Source: G963667915 sp965197385 (lineage in GTDB: Bacteria; Acidobacteriota; Vicinamibacteria; Vicinamibacterales; UBA823). Taken from it: a DNA stretch of 64,000 nt. The DNA is taken from NCBI GenBank assembly GCA_965197385.1, contig CBDANA010000008.1, positions 806,001 through 870,000 on the forward strand, read 5' to 3'. Below are positions 8,613 through 16,408 of the stretch, one piece after another. A program made the translations under genes and the position numbers. The notes under the pieces are model-generated. The model made no database searches. It saw only the letters and a list, made by a program, of their open reading frames with translations, and was not told the DNA's origin. Within the stretch, counting starts at the first letter, position 1. The number at the start of each line of letters is the position of its first letter.

Positions 8613-9686
8613 ATGCTTCGTGCGGCCCTGATTGGCTTCCCCTCGGTCGGCAAGACCACGCTCTTCCGCCTCATGACCAGCGTGGCGGAAGCTCGAGACG
8701 GAGCCAGACGGCAGGCAGCGCATGTCGGCGTCGCCAGGGTGGCGGATCCTCGCCTGGATCGACTCGTCGAGCTGTACCGTCCCCGGCGACGGGTCCCCGC
8801 GACAGTCGAGCTCGCGGAAATGGTCGGCCACGCGGCCACGCGGTCCCTGCTGGACGTCGCGGCTTTCAGGAACGCTGATGCCCTTCTTCACGTCGTGCGC
8901 ACATTTCGAGACGAACGGGTGGCGCACGTCTCTGGAAGCGTCGAACCGCTCCGTGACGCGAGAACAATGGAGGATGAGCTGATCTTGGCCGATCTCGGCG
9001 TCGCCGAGCGGCGACTAGACCGACTGGCGCAGGACCTCAAGAAAATCAAGAACGACGATCTCACCGCCGAACACGCCGTGTTGGAACAGTGTCGGGTGGC
9101 GCTCGAGGCCGGGACGCCGCTGCGGCGCCTGTCGCTCGATCCGCACGCCGCCAAACGTCTCCGGGGTTTTCAGTTCCTGTCCGCAAAACCGCTACTGCTC
9201 GTCAACAACCTCGACGAAGCCGACCTTCCCGACAGGTTGCAGGCATCCGCGTCGTCCCTGGCCCCCTTCCTCGAGGAATCCGGCGCGCAGGCGGTCTCGG
9301 TTTGCGCCAAGATCGAGCTCGAGATCAGCCAGCTCGACCCGGATGCGGCCAGCGCCTTCTCCGACGATCTGGGTCTCACGGAGTCCGGGCTGAACCGAGT
9401 CGTCAGGGCGAGCTATGATTTGCTCGGCTGCGTTTCGTTCTTCACCGTGGGTGACGACGAGTGTCGGGCCTGGACGCTGCCGCGCGGAACCTCCGCGCGA
9501 GAAGCAGCCGGGGAAATTCACTCGGACATTTCCAGGGGATTCATTCGAGCGGAGGTCGTCGCCTACACCGATCTCGTGGCCCACGGCTCGTTGCCTGCCT
9601 GCCGTGACCACGGACTCGTGCGACTCGAAGGGAAGGACTACGTCGTGCAGGACGGCAACGTAATCAATTTTCGATTCGCGACGTGA
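8613..9686 (+). CDS. ychF: YchF/OLA1-family nucleotide-binding protein
   Basis: YchF proteins are ribosome-associated P-loop NTPases that usually prefer ATP. The 357-residue product has the P-loop GFPSVGKTT (8-16), a central helical insertion (DLKKIKNDD), and a strongly conserved C-terminal TGS-type domain with FFTVGDDECRAWTLPRGT, GFIRAEVVAY and RLEGKDYVVQDGNV. The G4-equivalent reads NNLDEAD, loosely like the NVxE of YchF that gives ATP preference. The G3 position (LAEMVGHA) is clearly degenerate. I chose the ATG at 8613 because the protein then starts at the family N-terminus; the frame itself opens at 8517. Confidence 0.85.
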   Translation: MLRAALIGFPSVGKTTLFRLMTSVAEARDGARRQAAHVGVARVADPRLDRLVELYRPRRRVPATVELAEMVGHAATRSLLDVAAFRNADALLHVVRTFRDERVAHVSGSVEPLRDARTMEDELILADLGVAERRLDRLAQDLKKIKNDDLTAEHAVLEQCRVALEAGTPLRRLSLDPHAAKRLRGFQFLSAKPLLLVNNLDEADLPDRLQASASSLAPFLEESGAQAVSVCAKIELEISQLDPDAASAFSDDLGLTESGLNRVVRASYDLLGCVSFFTVGDDECRAWTLPRGTSAREAAGEIHSDISRGFIRAEVVAYTDLVAHGSLPACRDHGLVRLEGKDYVVQDGNVINFRFAT

Positions 9687-9698
9687 TAGTATCCGGCG

Positions 9699-10684
9699 GT
9701 GCGCGTACTGATTACGGGCGGCGCCGGCTTCATCGGCTCCCATCTCTCGGAAGCGCTCCTGGACGCGGGCCACGATGTGCACGCGGTGGACGACCTCTCC
9801 ACGGGCACGATCGAGAACATCGATCACCTCAAGGATAGGCCAGGCTTTCACTACATGATCGATACGGTGATGAACGAGCCGGTGCTGGCGGAACACATCG
9901 ACCGGTGCGACGTGGTGTTTCATCTGGCCGCGGCCGTTGGCGTGAAGTTGATCGTCGAAGCTCCGGTTCACACGATCGAAACCAACGTGCACGGCACCGA
10001 GCTCGTCCTGACCCACGCCGACAAGAAGAAGCTCGTTGTCATCGCATCGACGTCGGAAGTCTACGGCAAATCCACAGAAGTCCCGTTCCGGGAAGACGCC
10101 GACCTCAGGCTGGGCGCGACCTGGAAGCACCGCTGGGCGTACGCCTGCAGCAAGGCAATCGACGAGTTCTTGGCGCTGGCGTACTGGAAGGAAAAGAAAC
10201 TACCGGTCATCGTGGTGCGGTTGTTCAACACCGTCGGCCCACGGCAAACCGGCCGGTACGGTATGGTCATTCCGACTTTCGTGCAGCAGGCGCTGGCCGG
10301 TCAGCCGATCACCGTGTTCGGCGATGGCTCCCAGTCACGCAGCTTCACCTATGTGGGCGATGTCGTGGGCGGGCTCGTGCGGCTCGTCGGCGAGCCGAAG
10401 GCGATCGGCCAGGTCTTCAACATCGGGAACGGAGAGGAAATTTCCATCGGGTACCTGGCGGAGCGAATCAAGCAGATGACGAACAGCTCGTCGCCTATCG
10501 TGGCATCCCGTACGAAGAGGCCTACGAGGCAGGATTCGAGGATATGCCGCGGCGCGTGCCGGACATTACGAAGATGCGCGAGCTCATCGGATACGAGCCG
10601 CGCGTCCAGCTGGATGAGATTCTCACCCGTGTGATCGACCATTTCCGGCGACGTGAATCGACCGACGTGGTTGTTGGCAGCTAG
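9699..10684 (+). CDS. NAD-dependent nucleotide-sugar epimerase/dehydratase, frameshifted near its C-terminus
   Basis: This is an extended short-chain dehydrogenase acting on a nucleotide sugar. It shows TGGAGFIGS at 6-14 for NAD binding, the STSEVYG motif, and the catalytic Tyr148-x3-Lys152. The first frame is open to 10634 but loses family similarity after MTNSSSPIV. The sequence resumes one frame over with IPYEEAYEAGFEDMPRRVPD and runs to a TAG at 10684. One missing base near 10500-10506 explains this. Joined, the product would be about 328 residues. It may be related to UDP-glucuronate decarboxylases or GDP-mannose dehydratases; the exact substrate is unclear. Confidence 0.8.
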
Positions 10685-10735
10685 CAGCCCCAGTCTCTGG
10701 GACAGGACACTGGCGTATACTGAAACGAGTTTGGC

Positions 10736-11287
10736 ATGACCCGCCACACTTCGCGGCACATGATCGGCCTCGCAATGCTCGGGCTGCTCGTCGCCACCGC
10801 CACCGCGACCGCCGAACAGCTCACGCTGCGACTCGAGGATGGGCGGGTGTCGCTCGTCGCCAGGGACGTCTCGGTCGAGCAAGTGCTCGCCGAGTGGGCG
10901 CGCCTCGGAAGCACGACCATCGTGGACGCCGATGCGCTCGACGATACGCCGATCACGATAACCCTGGAAGACGTTTCTGGAAATCGAGTGCTCAAAACCC
11001 TTCTTCGGTCGGCCACCGGGTACGTCGCAGCACCCCGGCCAGCCGGGACGCCGGGCGTGTCCAGATTCGATCGAATCTTGATTCTGGTGTCGCAGTCGGC
11101 TTCCGCCCCTGCTGCCGTCTCACCCGTGAGTCCGCGGGCCGTGAACCGCCAACCAACTGCGCCAGGCGGCGCGTCACCCGCCATGGGGACGCCGGCCGGC
11201 GTGCCGACGGCACCTCCCGTGTTCCCGCAGGCACCGGCCTTCGATCCAACGCAGCCGCGAATATTGCCAGGCAATCCGTTCCTCTAG
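10736..11287 (+). CDS. Secreted protein with STN-like domain and proline-rich tail
   Basis: The 183-residue product begins with a likely signal peptide (about 1-26, ending ATATATAEQ). A segment follows (about 28-95) whose pattern, including VSVEQVLAEWARLGSTTIV and ITITLEDVSGNRVLKTLL, resembles the short STN/secretin N-domain fold of periplasmic proteins. The tail is rich in Pro, Ala and Gly. The TAG at 11285 is followed in the same frame by 31 more proline-rich codons to a TAA at 11381-11383, so the natural end may lie there. I do not recognise a specific function. Confidence 0.65.
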   Translation: MTRHTSRHMIGLAMLGLLVATATATAEQLTLRLEDGRVSLVARDVSVEQVLAEWARLGSTTIVDADALDDTPITITLEDVSGNRVLKTLLRSATGYVAAPRPAGTPGVSRFDRILILVSQSASAPAAVSPVSPRAVNRQPTAPGGASPAMGTPAGVPTAPPVFPQAPAFDPTQPRILPGNPFL

Positions 11288-11383
11288 CCGCCGACGGTGG
11301 GGAATCCACCTCCCCAGACGGCGCCGCGCCCGGGGATCGTCATTCCGCTACCGCAGGCCACTCCTCCTGGAGTGCGCCAGTAA
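11288..11383 (+). other. In-frame proline-rich continuation after the stop of the upstream gene
   Basis: Reading on past the TAG at 11285-11287 in the same frame gives 31 codons starting PPTVGNPPPQTAPRPG and ending PPGVRQ before TAA. The composition continues that of the upstream tail. This suggests a single-base nonsense change, or an assembly error, in a formerly longer protein of about 215 residues. Confidence 0.45.
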
Positions 11384-11425
11384 TCGCACGGTTCGACGAC
11401 GGCCCGTGTCGACAGGGTCCGCCTG

Positions 11426-11881
11426 ATGGATCTGCTAGCTCGCGTGGACGGCGCGATGACCACCGCGATGCGCGCCCGTGACCGGGTGACGCTCGCTCCT
11501 TTGCGCATGCTCAAGACTGCACTCGTGAACCGACGCGTGGAGCTCGGACGCGCGCTCGACGACATCGAGGCGCAACGCGTGGCGGCATCTCTCGTCAAGC
11601 AGCGGCGGGATTCAATCGAGCAATTCTCACGCGCCGGGCGAATGGAACTAGTGGAGCATGAGCGCGCCGAGATGGCGGTGCTCGAGACCTTTCTGCCGCC
11701 GCCGATGGACGAGGCCGACGTGGTCTGCGCTATCAACACGGCAATCACCGGGCTCGGTGCCAGCTCACCGAAAGACATAGGACGGGTCATGAAGCGAGTC
11801 ATGGCTGAGCTGAGCGACCAGGCGGTCGATGGCGCGGCCGTCAGTCGGCTGGTGAAACAGCGGTTGATCAGCGCTGATTAG
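11426..11881 (+). CDS. GatB/YqeY domain-containing protein
   Basis: YqeY proteins share the tRNA-binding tail domain of GatB, the amidotransferase subunit, and are thought to act in tRNA metabolism. This 151-residue protein matches the stand-alone form: an N-terminal helical part with LRMLKTALVNRRVELGR, the LVKQRRDSIEQFSRAGR motif, LETFLPPPMDEAD, and a C-terminal small domain with IGRVMKRVMAELSDQAVDGAAVSRLVKQRL. It ends at a TAG directly followed by cagccccagt, a sequence also found after the epimerase stop. Confidence 0.9.
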   Translation: MDLLARVDGAMTTAMRARDRVTLAPLRMLKTALVNRRVELGRALDDIEAQRVAASLVKQRRDSIEQFSRAGRMELVEHERAEMAVLETFLPPPMDEADVVCAINTAITGLGASSPKDIGRVMKRVMAELSDQAVDGAAVSRLVKQRLISAD

Positions 11882-11924
11882 CAGCCCCAGTATTCGCGCG
11901 GGCCGCGTAGCGAGCAGCGTCAAC

Positions 11925-12671
11925 TCACGCGATAGCCCCCTCGAGTCTCAGCAGCGCGCGTTTCGCCCGTGCGCCGCCAACATAGCCTCCCAGCATGCCC
12001 GTCGCACGAACCACCCGATGACACGGAATCACGATCGGGACAGGATTCCGGCCGAGCGCACTGCCGACCGCGCGCGACGCACGCGGTCGGCCGAGTCTCC
12101 TGGCCAAGGAGCCGTAGCTGGTTACTCGTCCGAACGGAAGTCGTTTCGCCAACCGCAGCACCGCTCCGACGAAAGGCGTCACGCCACAAAGGTCGGCCGG
12201 AATCGAGAACTTCCGGGTCCGACCGTCGAAGTAAGCCAAGAATTCGGCCCTGACCTCCCGTAACGCGGCATCATCTCGCCAGATCTCCGGCACGCGACGG
12301 CCCAGACGCCGACGATAGTCGGCGTCACGACGGAGGCCGAACGTGACGTCGCAGAGCCCGCGGTCCGACATCCCGAAATACACCAGTCCCACTGGCGACC
12401 GCACCGAACTGAACGCGACCGGCGGACACCCGGCGCGGGCGAACGCCGCCCGCAGCCGCACTCGAGACGTCCCGAGGCTCTCCCGGCTGACACGTGACGC
12501 TTCCACCGACACGGATTTGAACAGCTCGAGCGTCGCCCGCACCTCCGGCCAGATCAGTTCGCAGGTGCCGCATGCCTTCGCGTGACGTACCGCCCGCGCC
12601 AACGCCGCTGGGCTCGCATCGCCGACCAGCGCCGATTCGATCGCCCTCTGAAACTTCGAGCAGGTCCTCAT
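11925..12671 (-). CDS. Anti-sigma-type zinc finger fused to O6-alkylguanine-DNA alkyltransferase
   Basis: This 248-residue protein joins two domains not normally found together. Residues 1-50 contain Cys4, His30, Cys34 and Cys37, i.e. C-x25-H-x3-C-x2-C, the pattern of zf-HC2 zinc-binding anti-sigma factors. From about residue 88 it is a complete methylguanine methyltransferase: PVGLVYFGMSDRGLCDVTFG, the ribonuclease-like part, then PFGRVTSYGSLARRLG with Tyr186, Arg200 (arginine finger), Asn209 and the acceptor Cys217 in IPCHRVV. There is no membrane segment, so it is cytosolic. Its ATG overlaps the stop of the ECF sigma gene by four bases (ATGA). Inference: alkyl transfer to the protein may control release of the sigma factor. 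The frame is open upstream to 12752, but ATG 12671 starts exactly at the zinc finger. Confidence 0.88.
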   Translation of the reverse strand: MRTCSKFQRAIESALVGDASPAALARAVRHAKACGTCELIWPEVRATLELFKSVSVEASRVSRESLGTSRVRLRAAFARAGCPPVAFSSVRSPVGLVYFGMSDRGLCDVTFGLRRDADYRRRLGRRVPEIWRDDAALREVRAEFLAYFDGRTRKFSIPADLCGVTPFVGAVLRLAKRLPFGRVTSYGSLARRLGRPRASRAVGSALGRNPVPIVIPCHRVVRATGMLGGYVGGARAKRALLRLEGAIA

Positions 12672-13195
12672 CGTGTTCTCCTCGTCCCAAGCTCTCGCCG
12701 AATACGTGTGGCAGCCTGATAGACGTGCGCCCGGGCCGTCGTCGCCGAACATCCGAGCGCATGGCCGATCTCGGCATATGACCGTCCCTCGAGGTGTCGC
12801 TGAAAGAATGCTGCTCGTTGACGGCGCGACAGCTTCCGCATCGCACGCGTCAGCGCCAGCCGGGCTAGCGTGGGCTCGCTTGGCGCCGGGAGGCCCCAGG
12901 CTGCCACGTCATTGTGGAGCGCTGTTTCTCCTCTCCGCCGCACGCCGCGGCGATAATTCAGATAGGTGTTGGTGGCGATTCGATACACCCACGCGCGCGG
13001 ATTCGAGTGGCGACGCAGGCGATCGAACGCCCGGAACGCTCTGAGGAACGTCTCCTGAAACAGGTCGTCGGCGGTGTCGCAATTTCCAGTCAACCGCACG
13101 AAGTATCGCAGAATCTCCGCCTGGTGCGCGTCAATGAGCTCGCCGAACGTCGCAACGTGTGCAGCCATGGCCTCTCGTAGCCGGGTCACTGGCAT
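12668..13195 (-). CDS. ECF-type RNA polymerase sigma factor
   Basis: A 175-residue extracytoplasmic-function sigma factor. Region 2 spans about 20-85 (AEILRYFVRLTGNCDTADDL, FLRAFRAFDRL, NPRAWVYRIATNTYLNYRR). Region 4 spans about 115-170, with the helix-turn-helix in SYAEIGHALGCSATTARAHV. It is translationally coupled (ATGA) to the zinc-finger/alkyltransferase gene, the classic layout of a sigma factor and its anti-sigma factor. A start at ATG 13168 is possible and has GAGAGG just ahead. The 97-base divergent spacer to murJ holds TGTGTACGCACA (13219-13230), an inverted repeat that could be an operator. I did not find a clear ECF-type promoter. Confidence 0.93.
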   Translation of the reverse strand: MPVTRLREAMAAHVATFGELIDAHQAEILRYFVRLTGNCDTADDLFQETFLRAFRAFDRLRRHSNPRAWVYRIATNTYLNYRRGVRRRGETALHNDVAAWGLPAPSEPTLARLALTRAMRKLSRRQRAAFFQRHLEGRSYAEIGHALGCSATTARAHVYQAATRIRRELGTRRTR

Positions 13196-13292
13196 CTATA
13201 AACCCGGCAGATCCGATTTGTGTACGCACACCGGTCGGCCCTCACACACGACGCCAACCGGAGAAGTCGTATGTTAGGCTGACACGCAGCCG

Positions 13293-14939
13293 ATGACCGC
13301 TGCGCCCTCTTCGGACGTCGATCCCCCCCCGTCCGCACGTCCTCCGCATGCGACTCGGTCCCGCCAACTCGTACGTTCCGCCAGCATCATCGGCGCCGCG
13401 ACGATGACGAGTCGCCTGCTTGGGCTGGTTCGCGATCAGGTGTTGGCCTACCTGTTCGGCGCCGGAAACGCGATGGATGCGTTCACCATAGGGTTCCGCA
13501 TCCCAAACCTGATGCGCGATCTCTTCGCCGAAGGGGCGATGAGCGCCGCCTTTGTCCCGACGTTCACCCGGCGACTGGCGGCTCGGGGCCGGGACGAGGC
13601 CTGGAAGCTGGGCAACCAGCTGATCAACGTGCTGATCGTCACGACCGGCTTGCTGGTCGTCGCCGGCATTGTCTTTGCCGCCCCGCTCGTGAGCCTGTTC
13701 GCGGGGGACTACGCCGAGGTGCCCGGCAAGCTCGAGCTCACCACGACGCTCACGCGGATCATGCTCCCCTTCCTCAGCCTCGTGGCCATCGCGGCGGCGT
13801 TCATGGGCATGCTGAACTCGCTGCAGCACTTCTTCACACCGGCGCTCTCGCCGGCGATGTTCAATCTCGCGATGATCGCCAGCGGGTTTGCGCTCGTCCC
13901 GCTCATGCCTCGACTCGGGCTGCCGCCGATCGCGGGAATGGCCATCGGCGCCATCGCCGGAGGATTCGGACAAGTGATCATGCAGTGGCCGGCGCTGCAC
14001 CGGGCGGGGTACCGGTACCGTCCGATGCTCAACCTACGCGATCCCGGCCTTCGCGAAATTCTCAGGCTGATGGGGCCGGGCACGCTCGGACTCGCGGCGG
14101 TGCAGATCAATCTGCTGGTGAACACCGTGCTCGCGACGGGCGAGGGCACCGGCGCCGTGTCCTGGCTCTCATACGCGTTCCGGCTCATGTACCTTCCGAT
14201 CGGGCTATTCGGCGTCTCGATCGCCACGGCCGCCCTCCCGGCGCTGTCACAGCAGGCCGCGCGTGGGGCTCCGGACGCGATGCGCCAGACCATTTCGAGC
14301 GCTCTGCGGCTGACGCTGATGCTGAACGTGCCGGCCACGATCGGCCTCGTCGCGCTCGCGACTCCAATCGTCGCTTTGATTTTCGAACGAGGGAGCTTCA
14401 CGGCGGCCGACACCGCCGCGACTGCCGCAGCGCTCGCCTGTTACGCGCCCGGACTCCTCGGCTATTCGGCCGTCAAGATCGTGGTCCCGAGCTTCTACGC
14501 GCTCGGAGACAGCCGGACGCCAGCGCTGATCAGCGTGGGATCGGTGGCGCTGAACGTGGCACTCAACCTCCTGCTAGTCAGGTTCCTCGGCTACCGGGGT
14601 CTGGCCCTGGGCACGGCGATCGCCGCCGTCGTCAACGCGGTGACGCTGTTGCACGTCCTCCGGCGCCGCCTCGGGGGACTGGAGGACCGACGCCTGGTGA
14701 CGGCGTTGGCCAAGATCACTGTGGCCGCCGCCTGCATGGGGCTGGCGGCCGCCGCCGCGGAGCGGTGGTGGGCGTCCGTGTGGCCAACGCCCGAGGTGCT
14801 CGGACAAACGATCCGTCTGGGCAGCGCCATCGCCGTGGGTCTCGTGGTGCTCGCCGGCACGGCCCGGGTGTTGCGCATCGAAGAGTTCGATGAGGCCCGG
14901 CAGCGCATCCTCGCGAGACTCCTGCCTTCCCGCCGGTAG
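13293..14939 (+). CDS. murJ: Lipid II flippase
   Basis: MurJ (MviN) moves lipid II across the inner membrane for peptidoglycan synthesis. The 548-residue protein has about 14 hydrophobic segments and the family N-terminus with SASIIGAATMTSRLLGLVRD followed by YLFGAGNAMDAFTIGFRIPN, FAEGAMSAAFVPTF, and the mid-protein LFGVSIATAALPALSQQAA. It is divergent from the sigma factor gene. It functionally complements the cell-wall cluster at the left of the window, although it is not in that operon. Confidence 0.96.
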   Translation: MTAAPSSDVDPPPSARPPHATRSRQLVRSASIIGAATMTSRLLGLVRDQVLAYLFGAGNAMDAFTIGFRIPNLMRDLFAEGAMSAAFVPTFTRRLAARGRDEAWKLGNQLINVLIVTTGLLVVAGIVFAAPLVSLFAGDYAEVPGKLELTTTLTRIMLPFLSLVAIAAAFMGMLNSLQHFFTPALSPAMFNLAMIASGFALVPLMPRLGLPPIAGMAIGAIAGGFGQVIMQWPALHRAGYRYRPMLNLRDPGLREILRLMGPGTLGLAAVQINLLVNTVLATGEGTGAVSWLSYAFRLMYLPIGLFGVSIATAALPALSQQAARGAPDAMRQTISSALRLTLMLNVPATIGLVALATPIVALIFERGSFTAADTAATAAALACYAPGLLGYSAVKIVVPSFYALGDSRTPALISVGSVALNVALNLLLVRFLGYRGLALGTAIAAVVNAVTLLHVLRRRLGGLEDRRLVTALAKITVAAACMGLAAAAAERWWASVWPTPEVLGQTIRLGSAIAVGLVVLAGTARVLRIEEFDEARQRILARLLPSRR

Positions 14940-14970
14940 GCCGGCAGCTATGGTACGATGGCTCGTAGCC

Positions 14971-14997
14971 GGGACGGGCATCCGAGTGCCACGTCCC
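14971..14997 (+). other. Strong hairpin between murJ and the rhomboid gene
   Basis: gggacg-ggca pairs with tgcc-(a)-cgtccc around a tccgag loop, a GC-rich stem of about ten pairs, 32 nt after the murJ stop and just upstream of the rhomboid ATG at 15011. No run of T follows. It could be a Rho-independent-like pause or a leader structure of the rhomboid mRNA. Confidence 0.4.
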
Positions 14998-15010
14998 GTG
15001 TCCTTTACAC

Positions 15011-15754
15011 ATGTATCGATATCGCTACGCGCCCAGCCGGGGTTCGTTCGGCCCAGGCGGAATCTCTCCCGCCATCAAGATGATCATCTGGGCCAACGTC
15101 GGCGCGTTCGTCATGCAATGGCTGGCCCCTAGCCTGGTCATCTTCTTCGGGCTGACGCCAGCCTCCGTCTTCGAGCGGCTCTGGATCTGGCAGCCGCTCA
15201 CCTACCTCTTTCTTCATGGCGGCTTTTCCCACATTCTGTTCAACATGCTCGCGCTGTGGATGTTCGGCGTGGAGCTCGAACGCCTGTGGGGCACCGAAGC
15301 GTTCCTGAAGTACTACTTCGTCACGGGGCTGGGCGCTGCGGCGACCGTGCTGATCATGGCGCTCCTCCCGATGTCCGGCGCCGATCGAATGTACGCGATT
15401 CCCACGATCGGTGCGTCCGGCGCGATCTACGGCGTGCTGCTCGCGTTCGCGTTGCACTACCCGGACCGCCCTATTTACATGTACCTTCTGTTTCCGGTTC
15501 CGGCGAAGTACTTCGTCATGATCATCGGCGCCTTCGTGTTCATGTCGTCGGTGAGCGGCGCGGGTGGCGGGGTCTCACACTCGGCCCACCTCGGCGGGCT
15601 GGTCGCCGGGTATCTGTACTTGAAGGGTGGGACCGGCGGTCTCATCGGCGAGCTCAAGTACCAATACGTCAAATGGCGGATGAATCGGCTCCGCCGTCGT
15701 TTCAACGTGCATTCCGGCGGACGTCGAAAGGACTGGGACAGCCGGATTCACTAA
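15011..15754 (+). CDS. Rhomboid-family intramembrane serine protease
   Basis: Rhomboids cut transmembrane proteins within the bilayer. The 247-residue protein has six to seven hydrophobic segments. It has the motif H69-x4-H74-x3-N78-M, the catalytic serine in GASGAIYG (Ser136), and the partner His193 in HSAHLGGLVAGYLYL. Length and order match bacterial rhomboids. A basic C-terminal tail (about 215-247) follows the last membrane segment. The TAA stop is part of the CTAA flanking mobile element B. Confidence 0.93.
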   Translation: MYRYRYAPSRGSFGPGGISPAIKMIIWANVGAFVMQWLAPSLVIFFGLTPASVFERLWIWQPLTYLFLHGGFSHILFNMLALWMFGVELERLWGTEAFLKYYFVTGLGAAATVLIMALLPMSGADRMYAIPTIGASGAIYGVLLAFALHYPDRPIYMYLLFPVPAKYFVMIIGAFVFMSSVSGAGGGVSHSAHLGGLVAGYLYLKGGTGGLIGELKYQYVKWRMNRLRRRFNVHSGGRRKDWDSRIH

Positions 15755-15914
15755 GTACTGGTGTTCGCAATTACGGTGGCATTCGGCTGGCGATGCATCC
15801 CAGCTGACGGCGTTGCTCCTCCCTCAAGTATTGCCCGATATGCTCGGTCGTCGCGCCTTGCCAGCCGGGCGCCTCGCCACCCTCGATGCGTCACCGTAAT
15901 TACGAACACCAGTA
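15755..15914. mobile_element. Miniature inverted-repeat element B
   Basis: A 160-bp element whose ends pair over about 23 bases (tactggtgttcgcaattacg at the left; the right end differs by one base there). It is flanked by CTAA at 15751-15754 and 15915-15918. The core (about 15813-15862, minus strand) has the ggcaaggcgcgacgac sequence shared with elements A, C and D, while the ends are unrelated in sequence to theirs. Left CTAA supplies the rhomboid TAA stop; right CTAA supplies, on the other strand, the cupin TAG stop. Confidence 0.8.
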
Positions 15915-16277
15915 CTAAGCGTCATCGTCGCCGGACATACCGATTTCCGTGAGCCAGTCGTGCCGGACCGGACTGAACACGTCGAGCTCCAGCGTGTCGT
16001 CCAGCGCCTCGGCCTGATGGGCGACACCTGACGGAATGAGGATGATGTCGCCCTCGCGGACGATCGACTCCTGCCCGGCGGCAACAATGCGAAGTCGCCC
16101 TTGCAGCACGTAGGTCAGCTGCTCGCTCTCGTGCACGTGCATTGGCACGAGCGCCCCTTTCTTGAGGTACACCTGCGCCATGAGTGCGCGCGCACCGGCC
16201 ACGATCTTGCGTGACACCATCTCGGTGACTTTCTCTGGAGCAATCTCGTCCCAGCGGTGAACACGGGCCCTGGACAC
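15915..16277 (-). CDS. Cupin-domain protein
   Basis: A 120-residue single-domain cupin with metal-binding histidines in MHVHESEQLTYVLQGRLRI (about 46-64) and the second cupin motif GDIILIPSGVAHQAEALDD. Such small cupins often bind a metal and a small ligand; the substrate cannot be told from sequence. The GTG start has a near-perfect AGGAGGT ribosome-binding site. It is divergent from the 2-oxoacid dehydrogenase gene, with an 18-bp palindrome in the shared spacer. Its stop lies in the CTAA flank of element B. Confidence 0.85.
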   Translation of the reverse strand: MSRARVHRWDEIAPEKVTEMVSRKIVAGARALMAQVYLKKGALVPMHVHESEQLTYVLQGRLRIVAAGQESIVREGDIILIPSGVAHQAEALDDTLELDVFSPVRHDWLTEIGMSGDDDA

Positions 16278-16308
16278 CAGCGCACCTCCTGTGTAACTTC
16301 AGTATATT

Positions 16309-16326
16309 AAGTCACTTACGTGACTT
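16309..16326. promoter_or_regulatory. Palindromic operator candidate between divergent cupin and E1 genes
   Basis: AAGTCAC-TTAC-GTGACTT is a perfect 7-bp inverted repeat with a 4-base spacer. On the minus strand it lies directly upstream of a TATACT -10 candidate (16301-16306) for the cupin gene. It is about 10 bases from the -35 region of the plus-strand E1 promoter. The position suits a dimeric regulator controlling both genes; the regulator is unknown. Confidence 0.5.
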
Positions 16327-16336
16327 GATCGGCACA

Positions 16337-16364
16337 TTTGATCGGCGGTGTCCGGTGCTATAAT
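16337..16364 (+). promoter_or_regulatory. Promoter candidate for the 2-oxoacid dehydrogenase E1 gene
   Basis: A perfect TATAAT at 16359-16364 is preceded after 16 bases by TTTGAT (16337-16342), a weak -35 box. A weak -35 with an adjacent palindrome (16309-16326) suggests activation by a bound regulator. The transcript would start near 16371. Confidence 0.5.
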
Positions 16365-16408
16365 GTCGCCGGTCAGTTCGACGATTGACCGCGCAAGTCA
16401 ACGAGTCG

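Noticed and set aside
12672..12752. Longer start (81 bases upstream) for the zinc-finger/alkyltransferase protein
   Set aside because: It would overlap the sigma gene further and add residues without domain similarity; ATG 12671 starts just before the zinc finger and gives the ATGA overlap.
14971..14997. Intrinsic terminator after murJ
   Set aside because: The hairpin is strong but no run of T follows, so I list it only as a hairpin.
16385..16408. TTG start for the E1 fusion protein
   Set aside because: The ATG at 16409 is in frame and the extra eight residues show no conservation that would favour TTG.
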